A DNA stretch of 64,000 nt from Paenibacillus sp. Soil522 (lineage in GTDB: Bacteria; Bacillota; Bacilli; Paenibacillales; Paenibacillaceae): contig NZ_LMRV01000044.1 of the NCBI RefSeq assembly GCF_001428245.1, positions 62,923-126,922 of the forward strand, given 5' to 3'. The first letter of the stretch is position 1. Every line of letters begins with the position of its first letter. The position numbers and the translations under genes were made by a program. The notes beneath the pieces were generated by a model. It was not told where the DNA came from, made no database searches, and saw only the letters and a program-made list of their open reading frames with translations. Positions 33,900 to 42,671 of this stretch are shown here, in pieces.

Positions 33900-34780
33900 G
33901 CATGGGCAAAAAATTAGGACTCTCGATGAGAGGCCGTCACATCTTTGAAGGCTATTCGTTCATTTCCATTTGGATCGTCGGCTTCTTGCTGTTCATGGTC
34001 ATTCCGCTCGGCAAGTCCCTTTATTATTCGCTCAACAATTTGGAGGTTACGAAGGAAGGCTTAAAGGCGTCGTATACGGGATTAACCCATTACCGCGCAG
34101 CCTTTACGACAGACATTGATTTTGTTCCGCTGCTGCAAAGCACCGTAACGACGATGCTGTCGCAGGTGCCGCTCATTCTTATATTTGCGATGTTCAGCGC
34201 CCTGCTGCTTAACCGTCAGTTTCGCGGACGCACGCTGTTCCGCGGGATTTTCTTCCTGCCGGTCATTATCGCGTCCGGCGCGATTTTAAGGGAATTGCTG
34301 GAGCAGGGCGCCGCCCAGCTCCCGATCTTCTATCAATATGACCTTTACGGCAAGCTTAACGCGTTCATTCCGGACAGCATCTTGGAGCCGCTTCTCCAGT
34401 ATGCGGATTCGCTTACGCTCGTCATGTGGGATTCGGGCGTGCAAATCTTGATTTTTATTGCCGGCTTGCAGACGATTTCCCCTGCGCTTTACGAAGCGGC
34501 AAAATGCGACGGGGCGACGAAATGGGAAAGCTTCTGGAAAATTACGTTCCCGATGATTATGCCGATGATGTTCGTTAATACGCTTTATAGCGTCGTGAAC
34601 TCGTTCACCAAAACGGATAATCAAATTATGAATCACATTATGAACAACGTATTTAAAACGAATAATTACGCTTACGGCTCTGCAATGGGCTGGATTTACT
34701 TTATTGTGATTTCGGTCGTGCTGGCGGTCGTGTTCTTCATTTTCCGCAAAAGCTTATCAGCGACTGAAGGTAGGGGGTAG
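33896..34780 (+). CDS. Carbohydrate ABC permease (MalF type), second pair
   Basis: A 294-residue six-helix permease with coupling loop LYEAAKCDGATKWESFWKITFP. It starts at an ATG overlapping the previous stop, behind ACGGAGGGAA. The operon thus holds two complete permease pairs. This pair may work with the first lipoprotein or with a different substrate released by the DUF5696 protein. Confidence 0.9.
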   Translation: MSMGKKLGLSMRGRHIFEGYSFISIWIVGFLLFMVIPLGKSLYYSLNNLEVTKEGLKASYTGLTHYRAAFTTDIDFVPLLQSTVTTMLSQVPLILIFAMFSALLLNRQFRGRTLFRGIFFLPVIIASGAILRELLEQGAAQLPIFYQYDLYGKLNAFIPDSILEPLLQYADSLTLVMWDSGVQILIFIAGLQTISPALYEAAKCDGATKWESFWKITFPMIMPMMFVNTLYSVVNSFTKTDNQIMNHIMNNVFKTNNYAYGSAMGWIYFIVISVVLAVVFFIFRKSLSATEGRG

Positions 34781-34785
34781 AGGGC

Positions 34786-35766
34786 ATGAGTTCACCAAGT
34801 ATGACCGAAAAATATGCGGGTCTTCAAGACAAAGCGGAAACGGTCTGGAAGGTAACGTGGATGAAGCGCGGACGCGGCATAATCGGAACGTTCTTCTACT
34901 ATTTAGTCATTCTTAGCTTGGCGTTCGTATTCGTCTATCCGTTGCTGTATATGGTATCGAAATCCCTCATGCGGGCGGAGGACGTGGCGGATGCTACGAT
35001 TCAGTGGATTCCGAAGCAGTTCAGCTTAACGAACTATTCCATCGCGCTTGAGGAAATCAATTTTTGGCCGGGACTGCTAAATAGCTCAATCATTTCGTTC
35101 GGCAGCGCGATTCTGCAAGTCATTAGCTGTTCGATTGTCGGATACGGCTTCGCGCGTTACCGCTTCCCGGGTCAAGCGCTGTTCCTAGCGATGGTTGTCT
35201 TTACGTTTCTGGTACCGCCGCAGACGATCGTCGTGCCGCTCTTTACCTTTTTCCTCGATTTGGGCTGGGTAAATACGCATTTGCCGTTTGTCGTACCGGC
35301 GCTGCTCGGTCATGGGCTAAAGGGCTCCTTGTTTGTGCTCATCTTTATTCAATTTTACCGCACGCTCCCGAACGTGCTGGAGGAAGCGGCGAGAATTGAC
35401 GGTGCGGGCGCATTCCGGACGTACTGGATGATCATGTTCCCGCTAGCCAAGCCTGCCATGCTGGTCGTGTTCTTGTTCTCGGTCGTCTGGCACTGGAATG
35501 ATCTGTTTGAGCCCAATATGTATTTGCTCGTTCCAGAGTATTTCAACCTGGCGCAAAATATGGCTTTCTTCAACGGCAATGCGAATCTGGATCTTCAGCA
35601 GGCGTCCAGCTCGGTATCGTCAGGCACGCTTGGCATGGCGCCAACGCTGCAAAACCAAGTTATGGCCGGCGTCATGCTCACGATCCTGCCCGTGCTAATC
35701 CTGTACATGTTCACGCAGCGCTACTTCGTAGAAAGCGTTGAGCGTTCCGGTATCGCGGGTGAATAG
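34786..35766 (+). CDS. Carbohydrate ABC permease (MalG type), second pair
   Basis: A 326-residue permease with a ~35-residue cytoplasmic N-terminal extension, six helices and coupling loop LEEAARIDGAGAFRTYWMIMFP. It carries an extra loop before the last helix (FFNGNANLDLQQASSSVSSG) seen in permeases of large-oligosaccharide importers. It is the last gene of the unit; a hairpin follows. Confidence 0.9.
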   Translation: MSSPSMTEKYAGLQDKAETVWKVTWMKRGRGIIGTFFYYLVILSLAFVFVYPLLYMVSKSLMRAEDVADATIQWIPKQFSLTNYSIALEEINFWPGLLNSSIISFGSAILQVISCSIVGYGFARYRFPGQALFLAMVVFTFLVPPQTIVVPLFTFFLDLGWVNTHLPFVVPALLGHGLKGSLFVLIFIQFYRTLPNVLEEAARIDGAGAFRTYWMIMFPLAKPAMLVVFLFSVVWHWNDLFEPNMYLLVPEYFNLAQNMAFFNGNANLDLQQASSSVSSGTLGMAPTLQNQVMAGVMLTILPVLILYMFTQRYFVESVERSGIAGE

Positions 35767-35830
35767 ATAGTGGCGGCGCCGGTTACGATCTACAGGCTGA
35801 TAATCACGCAGTATAAGAGAGAGGGAGCGT

Positions 35831-35848
35831 CAGCGGCTTGCGCCGCTG
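35831..35848. terminator. Hairpin between convergent genes
   Basis: CAGCGGC-TTGC-GCCGCTG, a strong GC stem, lies between the importer operon and the minus-strand regulator. T runs are weak on both sides. Confidence 0.5.
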
Positions 35849-35851
35849 GCT

Positions 35852-36766
35852 CTACTCGTTCCTTTCATAATAAAGCTTGAAGACGATGTCTTGGTTATAG
35901 TTGCCGAAGCCGGAGCCGAATAAGGTGACGCCGCCTACATTCTCTGCGTCTTCCTCTACCGCTATGCGGAATTTCCATTGCTTGCTTAGTATATTGACAT
36001 CATCAAGGGTCACGTTGGATATTTGCTGGCCGTCGATAAATGTTCCGTTTGGCGTAATTTTCAGCACCTTAAGCAGGCCATATTGATTGATTTCGTCCCA
36101 CCACCAATCAGGCGTATACTTCCCGCGCTTACCGCCGAAGTCGCCCGGGCTTGTCCATATGCCGATTTTGATGCCATTTAAGTAAAAGGAAATGTCGGAC
36201 GGCCAATTCTCATTGGCAAAGGGGGCTTCTGACGATATTTCGAATGAAATTTCGAGCTCGGTAGGGTTTTCGCTTCTCAAGAGGAAGTTGGCAATTTTGT
36301 ATTCAATGAAGCCGCTGCTGAACCATAATATTTTGGCATTGATACGTTCCGTATCCAAGAAAAAACGCGGCTCGTCGAACATCCCGATCACCTTCATGGT
36401 TGATGCGAGGCCACAGGTGGGTTCCACTTCAAAGTCGGTGTAATGACCGACGGAAACGATAGATTCGTGATAGGAACGCAGCGCCGGGCGTCTTCTGGAA
36501 GGGAAATCGATTTCAATGCTGTCGGTGATGAGCTTGCACATTTTTTTGGTTCCGCCGCTGCTGGAAACCATCTCAGAGCTGATTAATCCGGCCTTCTCCA
36601 GCTTTTTTACATGCATCGTCATGATGGGGCTGCTTAACTCGAGTGCTTGCGCGAGATCCTTGATGTTCATTTCCTGCTGGGCAAGCAGTTGAATAATTTT
36701 CAGTCTTACATCGCTGGCTAATGCCTCATAGATAGGTAAATGCGTATCTGATATATCGATTTTCAT
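35852..36766 (-). CDS. ArsR-type regulator with large C-terminal domain
   Basis: A 304-residue regulator. Residues ~10-85 form an ArsR winged helix (PIYEALASDVRLKIIQLLAQ, IKDLAQALELSSPIMTMHVK, KLEKAGLISSE). Residues ~105-300 form a beta-rich domain with many aromatic residues (DISFYLNGIKIGIWTSPGDF, YTPDWWWDEINQYGLLK) that could bind carbohydrate. No ArsR metal-site Cys pair is seen. It is divergent from a GH43 gene across a 198-bp region with TGTAAAT repeats, so it probably controls that gene and perhaps itself. Confidence 0.82.
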   Translation of the reverse strand: MKIDISDTHLPIYEALASDVRLKIIQLLAQQEMNIKDLAQALELSSPIMTMHVKKLEKAGLISSEMVSSSGGTKKMCKLITDSIEIDFPSRRRPALRSYHESIVSVGHYTDFEVEPTCGLASTMKVIGMFDEPRFFLDTERINAKILWFSSGFIEYKIANFLLRSENPTELEISFEISSEAPFANENWPSDISFYLNGIKIGIWTSPGDFGGKRGKYTPDWWWDEINQYGLLKVLKITPNGTFIDGQQISNVTLDDVNILSKQWKFRIAVEEDAENVGGVTLFGSGFGNYNQDIVFKLYYERNE

Positions 36767-36905
36767 GCTTTCACTCCGCTCAACTTATTTAACGATACAA
36801 AATGATTATCTGGATAGCTTTATTGAAGCAATGACATGATGGATACTGCATACGTTTTCGGTCATGTACGGACTAAATAAAAGGGCATGATCCATTTATT
36901 TTATA

Positions 36906-36957
36906 TGTAAATAGTTGGATTTACAAATAATATTATAAGAGTTTACCTATATGTAAA
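36906..36957. promoter_or_regulatory. Inverted TGTAAAT-type operators between regulator and GH43 gene
   Basis: Two inverted sites: TGTAAAT (36906-36912) with ATTTACA (36919-36925), and TTTAC (36942-36946) with GTAAA (36953-36957), each with a 6-bp spacer. The 13-mer TATATGTAAATAG occurs twice. They are the likely binding sites of the ArsR-type protein. Confidence 0.5.
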
Positions 36958-37021
36958 TAGAGTCATGGATGCAATTGAATGTCTCAAATATATAGAATCT
37001 TTGGCTGGAGGATTGAGAGAA

Positions 37022-37993
37022 ATGATGAGAACAGAACCATTCGGGCAGTCGCAGAAGCAGCTGCGTAATCCGTTAATAGAGCAGCGTGCTGATCCTTGGG
37101 TATTAAAGCATACGGACGGATTTTATTATTTTACGGGCTCCGTGCCTGAGTACAACAGAATAGAACTGCGGAGAGCGTCAACGATTGAAGGACTTACTGA
37201 CGCCGAGCAGGTTGTCGTATGGAAGAAGCATGATAGCGGTTCGATGAGCAAAAACATTTGGGCGCCGGAGCTGCATTTTATCGCTGGTAAATGGTATGTA
37301 TATTTCGCTGCGGGAAGGGAGGACGCGCCATTCAGACACCGCATGTACGTGCTCGAGAATGAGTCGGCTAATCCGCTTGAAGGCAGCTGGACGGAGAAGG
37401 GGCAAATCATTACGGATTGGGACTCCTTCTCTCTGGATGCTACCAGCTTCGAGCATAACGGAGAGCAATATTTAGTATGGGCGCAGCAGGACCCGGCCAT
37501 TCAAGGCAATTCGAATTTGTATATTGCTGCGATGAACAGCCCATGGAAGCTTAAGAGCAAGCAGGTGCTGATCACAAAGCCGGAGCTCGACTGGGAGGTT
37601 ATCGGCTACAAGGTTAATGAGGGAGCGGCTGTTCTGAAGCGGGGCGGTAACATCTTTTTGACCTATTCCGGCAGCGCCACGAATCATAATTACGCGATGG
37701 GGCTGCTGACGGCGGCAGAGTCCAGCGACTTGCTCGATCCTGCTTCTTGGGTGAAGTCGCAGGCAACGGTGTTTGCGAGCTGTCATGAAACGAGTCAATA
37801 CGGGCCGGGGCATAACAGCTTCACGGTATCGGAGGACGGCAAGCAGGACATATTAATCTATCACGCCCGCAGCTACAAAGAAATTGAAGGCGACCCGTTA
37901 TTTGACCCGAATCGTCACGCCCGAGCCAAAGTGTTCACGTGGAACGCCGACGGTACCCCGGATTTCGGCAAACCGCCTGCTGATACGATATAA
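37022..37993 (+). CDS. GH43 alpha-L-arabinofuranosidase-like enzyme
   Basis: A ~323-residue intracellular five-bladed propeller without signal peptide. Catalytic features of GH43 are visible: Asp in EQRADPWVLKHTDGFYYFTGS (~residue 24), Asp in SLDATSFEHNGEQYLVW (~139), Glu in KVNEGAAVLKRGGNIFLTYSG (~199). It resembles exo-arabinofuranosidases acting on imported oligosaccharides. I chose ATG 37022 because GGAGG lies 10 nt upstream; the frame's first ATG at 36965 has no site. It matches the job of the importer operon upstream. Confidence 0.85.
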   Translation: MMRTEPFGQSQKQLRNPLIEQRADPWVLKHTDGFYYFTGSVPEYNRIELRRASTIEGLTDAEQVVVWKKHDSGSMSKNIWAPELHFIAGKWYVYFAAGREDAPFRHRMYVLENESANPLEGSWTEKGQIITDWDSFSLDATSFEHNGEQYLVWAQQDPAIQGNSNLYIAAMNSPWKLKSKQVLITKPELDWEVIGYKVNEGAAVLKRGGNIFLTYSGSATNHNYAMGLLTAAESSDLLDPASWVKSQATVFASCHETSQYGPGHNSFTVSEDGKQDILIYHARSYKEIEGDPLFDPNRHARAKVFTWNADGTPDFGKPPADTI

Positions 37994-37996
37994 TTA

Positions 37997-38029
37997 GAAA
38001 GGAGCCGCCTTAATAAGGCGGCTCCTTTC
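37997..38029. terminator. Bidirectional terminator
   Basis: A ~15-bp stem (GAAAGGAGCCGCCTT with its complement, 37997-38029) with a tight loop lies between convergent genes and ends in short T/A tracts on either strand. Confidence 0.75.
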
Positions 38030-38048
38030 TGCAGATTAGTGGTATTCA

Positions 38049-39383
38049 CTATACAGCCTGCAAACCGGCTTGGTTAAGCAGATTCCACGGCTTGTTGTAA
38101 TGCGGCTGGAAGAAGAAGTCGACGTAGCTTAATTCGTCCATCGTCATGTTGTTCTGTATGCACACCGACAGCGTATTTATCGATTGCGTCAGATCGGCCT
38201 TCGATAGCACCTGCGCGCCGACAATTCTGCCGCTGTCCGCTTCATAAACGACCTTCAGTGTAACTTGCTCGTAGGTTGGCATAAACTCGGGACGGTAGTT
38301 GTCGATGATTGTGACATTTTTCACATTCATTCCCGCAGCAAGCGCGGCCGTTTCCGTTAAGCCGGTCGATGCGATATTGTAATCATAAATTTTGATTCCC
38401 GAAGTACCTTGCGTTCCGAGATACCGGACGGTTGGTTCCATTAGATTTTTGGCAACGAGCGTTCCCATGCGTACGGCGTTTGTTGCGAGCGGGATGTAAG
38501 CATTTTGACCAGTCGGATTGTAGTGGACTGCACAGCTGTCGCCTGCGGCAAACACATCCGGGTTACTCGTTCTCATATAATCATCGACGATGATTGCTCC
38601 GTTTGGCAGCATGTCGACTTGGCCCTTCAAAAGCTCAGTATTAGGACGGAAGCCGATGCAGAGGACGACGAGATCCGCTTCATATTGTCCAGCAGTCGTA
38701 ATGACAGTCGTTACGCGGCCTTCGCTGCCTTTGAACGCAGTAACGGTTTGACCGGCAGCAATCGTAATCCCTTTATGAAGCAGCGCCTGCTCGGTTACAT
38801 CCGTAAACTCCCGATCTAAATATTTGTATAAAATACGCTCCATATTATCGATCAAGGTGACTTCCTTGCCAAGCTGCTCGAAGGCTTCAACCAGCTCGAT
38901 TCCGATATAGCCAGCGCCGATGACGGCTATTCGTTTCACTTTTCTAGCTTTCTCGATAATAGTCTGCGAATGGTTGTAATTTTTGCAAAGCACGATATTT
39001 TCCAGTTCAATTCCATCCATTTGCGGAATGATCGGCCACGAGCCGGTCGTAACAACAAGCTTATCGTAGGTATCTGTGAATTCTTCGCAGGTTATGAGAT
39101 TACGGACCTGAAGTTGTTTGGCATCCGTATCTACCGCAAGCACATCATGACGCATATTCGTCGTAACGCCGAGCTTAGCGAGCTGCTCGGGCGAAGCGTA
39201 AAACAGCTGCCCGGCATCCTTTACGACACCGCCAACATGAAGTGCGATTCCGCACGATAGAAACGAGATGTTGTCGTTCCGTTCATATACCGTGATACGA
39301 GCCTCGGGGTAAAGCTTAGCCATTTGCGTAATAGCAGCAGTTCCTGCATGTGTACAGCCAATAACTGCAATTTTCATCGTCAT
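38049..39383 (-). CDS. nox: NADH oxidase / CoA-disulfide reductase-type flavoprotein
   Basis: A 444-residue FAD enzyme. The FAD site is IAVIGCTHAGTAA (residues ~4-16), the redox Cys is in NISFLSCGIAL (~44), the NADH-binding motif is IAVIGAGYIGIELVEAF (~152-168), and the second FAD motif is VFAAGDS (~280). The single Cys and length fit water-forming NADH oxidase (NADH + O2 to NAD+ + water); CoA-disulfide reductase is the alternative. Two Rex-type operators upstream favour NADH oxidase, since Rex responds to the NADH/NAD+ ratio. Confidence 0.85.
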   Translation of the reverse strand: MTMKIAVIGCTHAGTAAITQMAKLYPEARITVYERNDNISFLSCGIALHVGGVVKDAGQLFYASPEQLAKLGVTTNMRHDVLAVDTDAKQLQVRNLITCEEFTDTYDKLVVTTGSWPIIPQMDGIELENIVLCKNYNHSQTIIEKARKVKRIAVIGAGYIGIELVEAFEQLGKEVTLIDNMERILYKYLDREFTDVTEQALLHKGITIAAGQTVTAFKGSEGRVTTVITTAGQYEADLVVLCIGFRPNTELLKGQVDMLPNGAIIVDDYMRTSNPDVFAAGDSCAVHYNPTGQNAYIPLATNAVRMGTLVAKNLMEPTVRYLGTQGTSGIKIYDYNIASTGLTETAALAAGMNVKNVTIIDNYRPEFMPTYEQVTLKVVYEADSGRIVGAQVLSKADLTQSINTLSVCIQNNMTMDELSYVDFFFQPHYNKPWNLLNQAGLQAV

Positions 39384-39443
39384 ATTAAACGCCTCCTATT
39401 GTAGGTGTAAAGCGAGCAAGCTGCAGCTGCAGCCGTCTTTATA

Positions 39444-39461
39444 ACGTGAATTATTTCACAA
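39444..39461 (-). promoter_or_regulatory. Rex operator, proximal
   Basis: The 18-mer ACGTGAATTATTTCACAA matches the Rex consensus TTGTGAAnnnnTTCACAA except for the first two bases. It lies 61 bp upstream of the NADH oxidase start. Confidence 0.7.
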
Positions 39462-39472
39462 TCCATTGCATT

Positions 39473-39490
39473 ATGTGAAAACATTCACAA
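39473..39490 (-). promoter_or_regulatory. Rex operator, distal
   Basis: ATGTGAAAACATTCACAA matches the Rex consensus except at the first base. Its centre is 29 bp from that of the proximal site. The remainder of the 350-bp gap to the SDR gene holds no other clear element. Confidence 0.72.
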
Positions 39491-39733
39491 CCTTTTCTTG
39501 CTATTATCATATGCGCTTTTGGAACAAATGACAAGGGCTGCTGAAGCATTTCCAGAAATATTAATTAAATTTTCAGATTATTTGACACGACTTAGCCATA
39601 AATAGAGAGGCCAATATGTACTGGTGATGAAGTTATTTTGGAAGTATGATTGGAGATATTAGAGGTGAAGCATGCGGATAAGCTTATCTTACATGTGACA
39701 ATTGCTTGAGCAAACATTGGAGGAGGAATTCAG

Positions 39734-40525
39734 ATGCAAGCGGATTACATTGATAAAATCGTTCTCATAACGGGTGCAGGAGCGGGAATAGGCCGAGCGC
39801 TTGCAATTGCGTATGCCGAGCAAGGAGCGGTGCCCGTTCTAGTTGATAAAAATGAAGCCGGACTAGAGCAGACAGAGGTGCTGCTGCAGGAAGCAGGCTA
39901 TGATTCCTTATCCTTTGTTATCGATATGAGCAAGCCGGATGAGATCATTCGGCTGTTTCACGATGTCGAAACGGTTTTGGGGAGATTGGACATCGTTATT
40001 AATAATGCGGGCTTCGGCATATGGAAGTCACCGTATGAGCTGTCGATCGATGAGTGGGACAGCGTTGTGAATACGAACCTGCGCGGTACGTTCGTCTGTT
40101 CGCGCGAGGCGGCCAAGCTGATGCGGGCAACCGGCGGCGGAGCGATCGTGAACATTTCCTCCACGCGGGCGGTGATGTCGGAGCCGAACTCGGAAGCCTA
40201 TGCCGCCTCCAAGGGCGGAATCCTTTCGCTTACGCATGCGCTTGCCGTCTCGCTCGGTCCGGATCGGATTACCGTCAACGCCATTTGTCCGGGCTGGATC
40301 GAGACGGGCGATTACGATAAGCTAAGGCCGCAGGATCACGTTCAGCATCCGTCACAGCGTGTCGGTAAGCCGGCGGATATTGCGCGTGCGTGTCTCTATT
40401 TGACCGGCCCGGGGAATGATTTTGTAACCGGCACCCAGATTACGATTGATGGCGGGATGACGAGGAAAATGATTTATTATCTTAGTCGAGAAGACTCCCT
40501 CTTCAACGTAGTAAGAGGGAGATGA
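39734..40525 (+). CDS. SDR-family oxidoreductase with altered C-terminus
   Basis: A 263-residue Rossmann enzyme: cofactor motif TGAGAGIG (residues ~14-21), NNAG (~91), catalytic Ser in NISST, Tyr and Lys in YAASKGG (~156-160), PGW loop. Asp37 (LVDK) suggests preference for NAD. After the family end GGMTRKMIY the frame continues YLSREDSLFNVVRGR, which is encoded by the hairpin at the left end of the TnpB element, so the native last residues appear replaced by insertion. The fold itself is complete. Good AGGAGGAATTC site before ATG. Substrate unknown. Confidence 0.85.
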   Translation: MQADYIDKIVLITGAGAGIGRALAIAYAEQGAVPVLVDKNEAGLEQTEVLLQEAGYDSLSFVIDMSKPDEIIRLFHDVETVLGRLDIVINNAGFGIWKSPYELSIDEWDSVVNTNLRGTFVCSREAAKLMRATGGGAIVNISSTRAVMSEPNSEAYAASKGGILSLTHALAVSLGPDRITVNAICPGWIETGDYDKLRPQDHVQHPSQRVGKPADIARACLYLTGPGNDFVTGTQITIDGGMTRKMIYYLSREDSLFNVVRGR

Positions 40526-41795
40526 ATCGATTTCTTTTTGGTTTATGAATGCGAACATATGTGCTATAATTTGGATGAGGGGGTGATACCAATACTTGTC
40601 CATAAAGCCTACAAATTTCGTATCTATCCAAACCAAAAACAAGCAATACTCATGAACAAAACGATAGGCTGCACTCGTTTTGTGTTTAATTTTTTCTTGG
40701 CTAAGCAGCTGGAAAAGGATGCTTATTGGCACATTGTCGAAGAAATGAAGCAAAGCGGTCAATTGCCCTCGAACGAGTGGAAAGGCGAGTTTTTCAACAA
40801 ATATGAAGCCATCAAAGGCGTTCGGGAGTTAAAACAGCATTATCCTTTTCTTAAAGAAGCGGATAGCATAGCCTTACAAAAGTCGCTTGAAAATCTAAAC
40901 GATTCATATACCCGCTACTATAAGAAGCAAAATGACAAACCACGCTTCAAAAGCAAAAAGAATGCCGTACAATCGTATACGACCAAACAAACAAATGGCA
41001 ATATCACGGTGTCAGGTAACCATATCAAGCTGCCGAAGCTCGGTTTGGTTCGTTTCTCCAAAAGTCGTGAGGTTGAGGGAAGAATCCTAAATGCTACGGT
41101 TCGCCTTCATCCAAGCGGTAAATGCTTTGTATCACTGTTGGTAGAAACCGAAGTACAGGCGTTGCCCAGAACCCATTCCGCATGCGGGATTGATGTCGGG
41201 CTAAAGGATTTTGCTGTTGTCAGTGACGGAACCGTCCATCAGAATCCGAAGTGGTTTCAGCGATTAGAACAGAAGTTAGCAATCGCACAGCGAAGGCTTG
41301 CAAGACGAACAAAAGGATCTTCGAATTGGCATAAGCAGCGGATTCGGATAGCTCGTATTCATGAACGCATTGCGAACACACGAAACGATTACTTGCATAA
41401 AATCTCTACCGAGATCGTCAAAAACCACGACATTATCGGGATCGAGGATTTAGCGGTAAAAAATCTATTGAAAAACGCAAACCTTGCCAAAGCGATCAGT
41501 GAAGTATCATGGTCGCAATTTCGTACGATGCTTGCATACAAAGCAAGCTGGTATGGCAAACGGGTGATTACCGTAGCGCGTAACTTCGCCAGCAGCCAAT
41601 TATGCTCCTGTTGCGGAACGAAAAACAAAGACGTGAAGAATCTCGCCTTGCGTGAATGGGAATGCCCAAGCTGCGGCAGCCATCAACCGTAGGGACTACG
41701 GGGATAGCCTAATCTATATATTTGCCCGTTAGGGTAAAGTTCTTAGGAATCCCCCTTCATCAAAAATCAATTGATTTTAAGAAGGGGTAGTTCAA
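40490..41795 (+). mobile_element. IS200/IS605-type (IS1341-like) element, TnpB only
   Basis: Left-end hairpin: 9-bp stem (40495-40503 with 40513-40521). Right end: hairpin with CCCCTT/AAGGGG around the palindrome AAAATCAA-TTGATTTT (41752-41787), preceded by GTTCTTAGGAATCCC, typical of the tnpB 3' region that encodes the guide (omega) RNA. No tnpA is present and there are no terminal inverted repeats, as expected. Exact ends are uncertain by about 15 bp. Confidence 0.7.
40583..41692 (+). CDS. tnpB: TnpB RNA-guided nuclease, C-terminally truncated
   Basis: About 369 residues beginning [20 protein letters not shown] (GTG 40583; an extended -10 TGCTATAAT lies at 40562-40570). RuvC-I is [15 protein letters not shown], RuvC-II is [12 protein letters not shown], and the zinc finger has SSQLCSCCG and WECPSCG. 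Normal TnpB continues CPSCGxxHDRDxNAAxNI, giving the third catalytic Asp. Here the frame reads CPSCGSHQP then stop, and no shifted frame restores DRD, so the nuclease should be dead. It could still bind DNA with its guide RNA. Confidence 0.85.
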   Translation: MIPILVHKAYKFRIYPNQKQAILMNKTIGCTRFVFNFFLAKQLEKDAYWHIVEEMKQSGQLPSNEWKGEFFNKYEAIKGVRELKQHYPFLKEADSIALQKSLENLNDSYTRYYKKQNDKPRFKSKKNAVQSYTTKQTNGNITVSGNHIKLPKLGLVRFSKSREVEGRILNATVRLHPSGKCFVSLLVETEVQALPRTHSACGIDVGLKDFAVVSDGTVHQNPKWFQRLEQKLAIAQRRLARRTKGSSNWHKQRIRIARIHERIANTRNDYLHKISTEIVKNHDIIGIEDLAVKNLLKNANLAKAISEVSWSQFRTMLAYKASWYGKRVITVARNFASSQLCSCCGTKNKDVKNLALREWECPSCGSHQP

Positions 41796-41869
41796 GAGGA
41801 ATAGTCTTGTTTGCTTCGAGCTCATAATAGTCCAAACGGCTAATATGAACAGGTCAGGAGCATACTCTT

Positions 41870-42610
41870 ATGTTAACTACAGACGCAGTTTCGATTGTCG
41901 ATCACAAGATTAGAGTTATTGAAAGCGCTAGGGGCATTATTTATTTAGTTGGACCGATTCAGCTTCCCGTAAAGCTGGATGAAGGAGAGACGATATTTCA
42001 ATGGTATTGCTGGCTGCTCTGCAAAGAGAAGCTGGATGATGCGGCACAAATTATTAAGAAGCTGTCCGCAATTGATTTGGCAGAGATGCAGCAATCAAGC
42101 GTGCTTGTTTACGGTGATTTCGAGCAAGCGGAGGAAGCTTGGATTCGCATGCACAGCATTTGTCATACCGGCGATATTTTCGGGAGCAAGCGGTGCGATT
42201 GCGGGTATCAGCTGCATGAATCGATGCGCATGATTGTTGAGAAAGGGACCGGCGCCTTATTTTATTTGGCGAACCATGAAGGGCGAGGCATCGGGCTATT
42301 CAGTAAAGCGATGGCTTATTTGCTGCAAGAGCAGGGCTACGATACGGTAGAGGCGAATGTGGAGCTTGGTTTTGTAGATGACGCACGCAATTATGGCGAC
42401 GCCATACGCGTATTGAAGTCTCTTAGGGCGAAACCTGTCTCACTCATTACGAATAATCCGAAGAAGCTGGATGCGCTTCAGGCGGCCGGTCTTGATGTGA
42501 CGGCACGCATACCGTTGTGGGGAGACCGGTCGGAGCATAATGAACGGTATTTGGATACCAAAATAAATCGTTCCGGTCATATTGCCGCATCAGCTTGTCC
42601 TAACGAATAA
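41870..42610 (+). CDS. ribA: GTP cyclohydrolase II (RibA)
   Basis: A 246-residue single-domain enzyme. Zinc ligands are in HSICHTGDIFGSKRCDCGYQ (residues ~97-116), the active-site loop is NHEGRGIGLFSKAMAYLLQ (Arg and following), then ANVELGFVDDARNYGDAIRV and LITNNPKKLDAL. It opens GTP to the first riboflavin intermediate. It is not fused to DHBP synthase, and its first ~80 residues are unlike the usual RibA N-terminus. Because it stands alone, it may be a paralogue of the rib-operon enzyme with a special role. AGGAG site 10 nt before ATG. Confidence 0.82.
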   Translation: MLTTDAVSIVDHKIRVIESARGIIYLVGPIQLPVKLDEGETIFQWYCWLLCKEKLDDAAQIIKKLSAIDLAEMQQSSVLVYGDFEQAEEAWIRMHSICHTGDIFGSKRCDCGYQLHESMRMIVEKGTGALFYLANHEGRGIGLFSKAMAYLLQEQGYDTVEANVELGFVDDARNYGDAIRVLKSLRAKPVSLITNNPKKLDALQAAGLDVTARIPLWGDRSEHNERYLDTKINRSGHIAASACPNE

Positions 42611-42629
42611 GCGGGTTGACAAATGGATA

Positions 42630-42671
42630 GGGCTGTCCAGTCAGCGCATAAATGCGCTGGCCGGACAGCCC
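42630..42671 (+). terminator. Terminator after ribA
   Basis: A 9-bp outer stem (42630-42638 with 42663-42671) plus inner CAGCGCA/TGCGCTG pairing, followed by TTGTTTGT. Confidence 0.85.
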
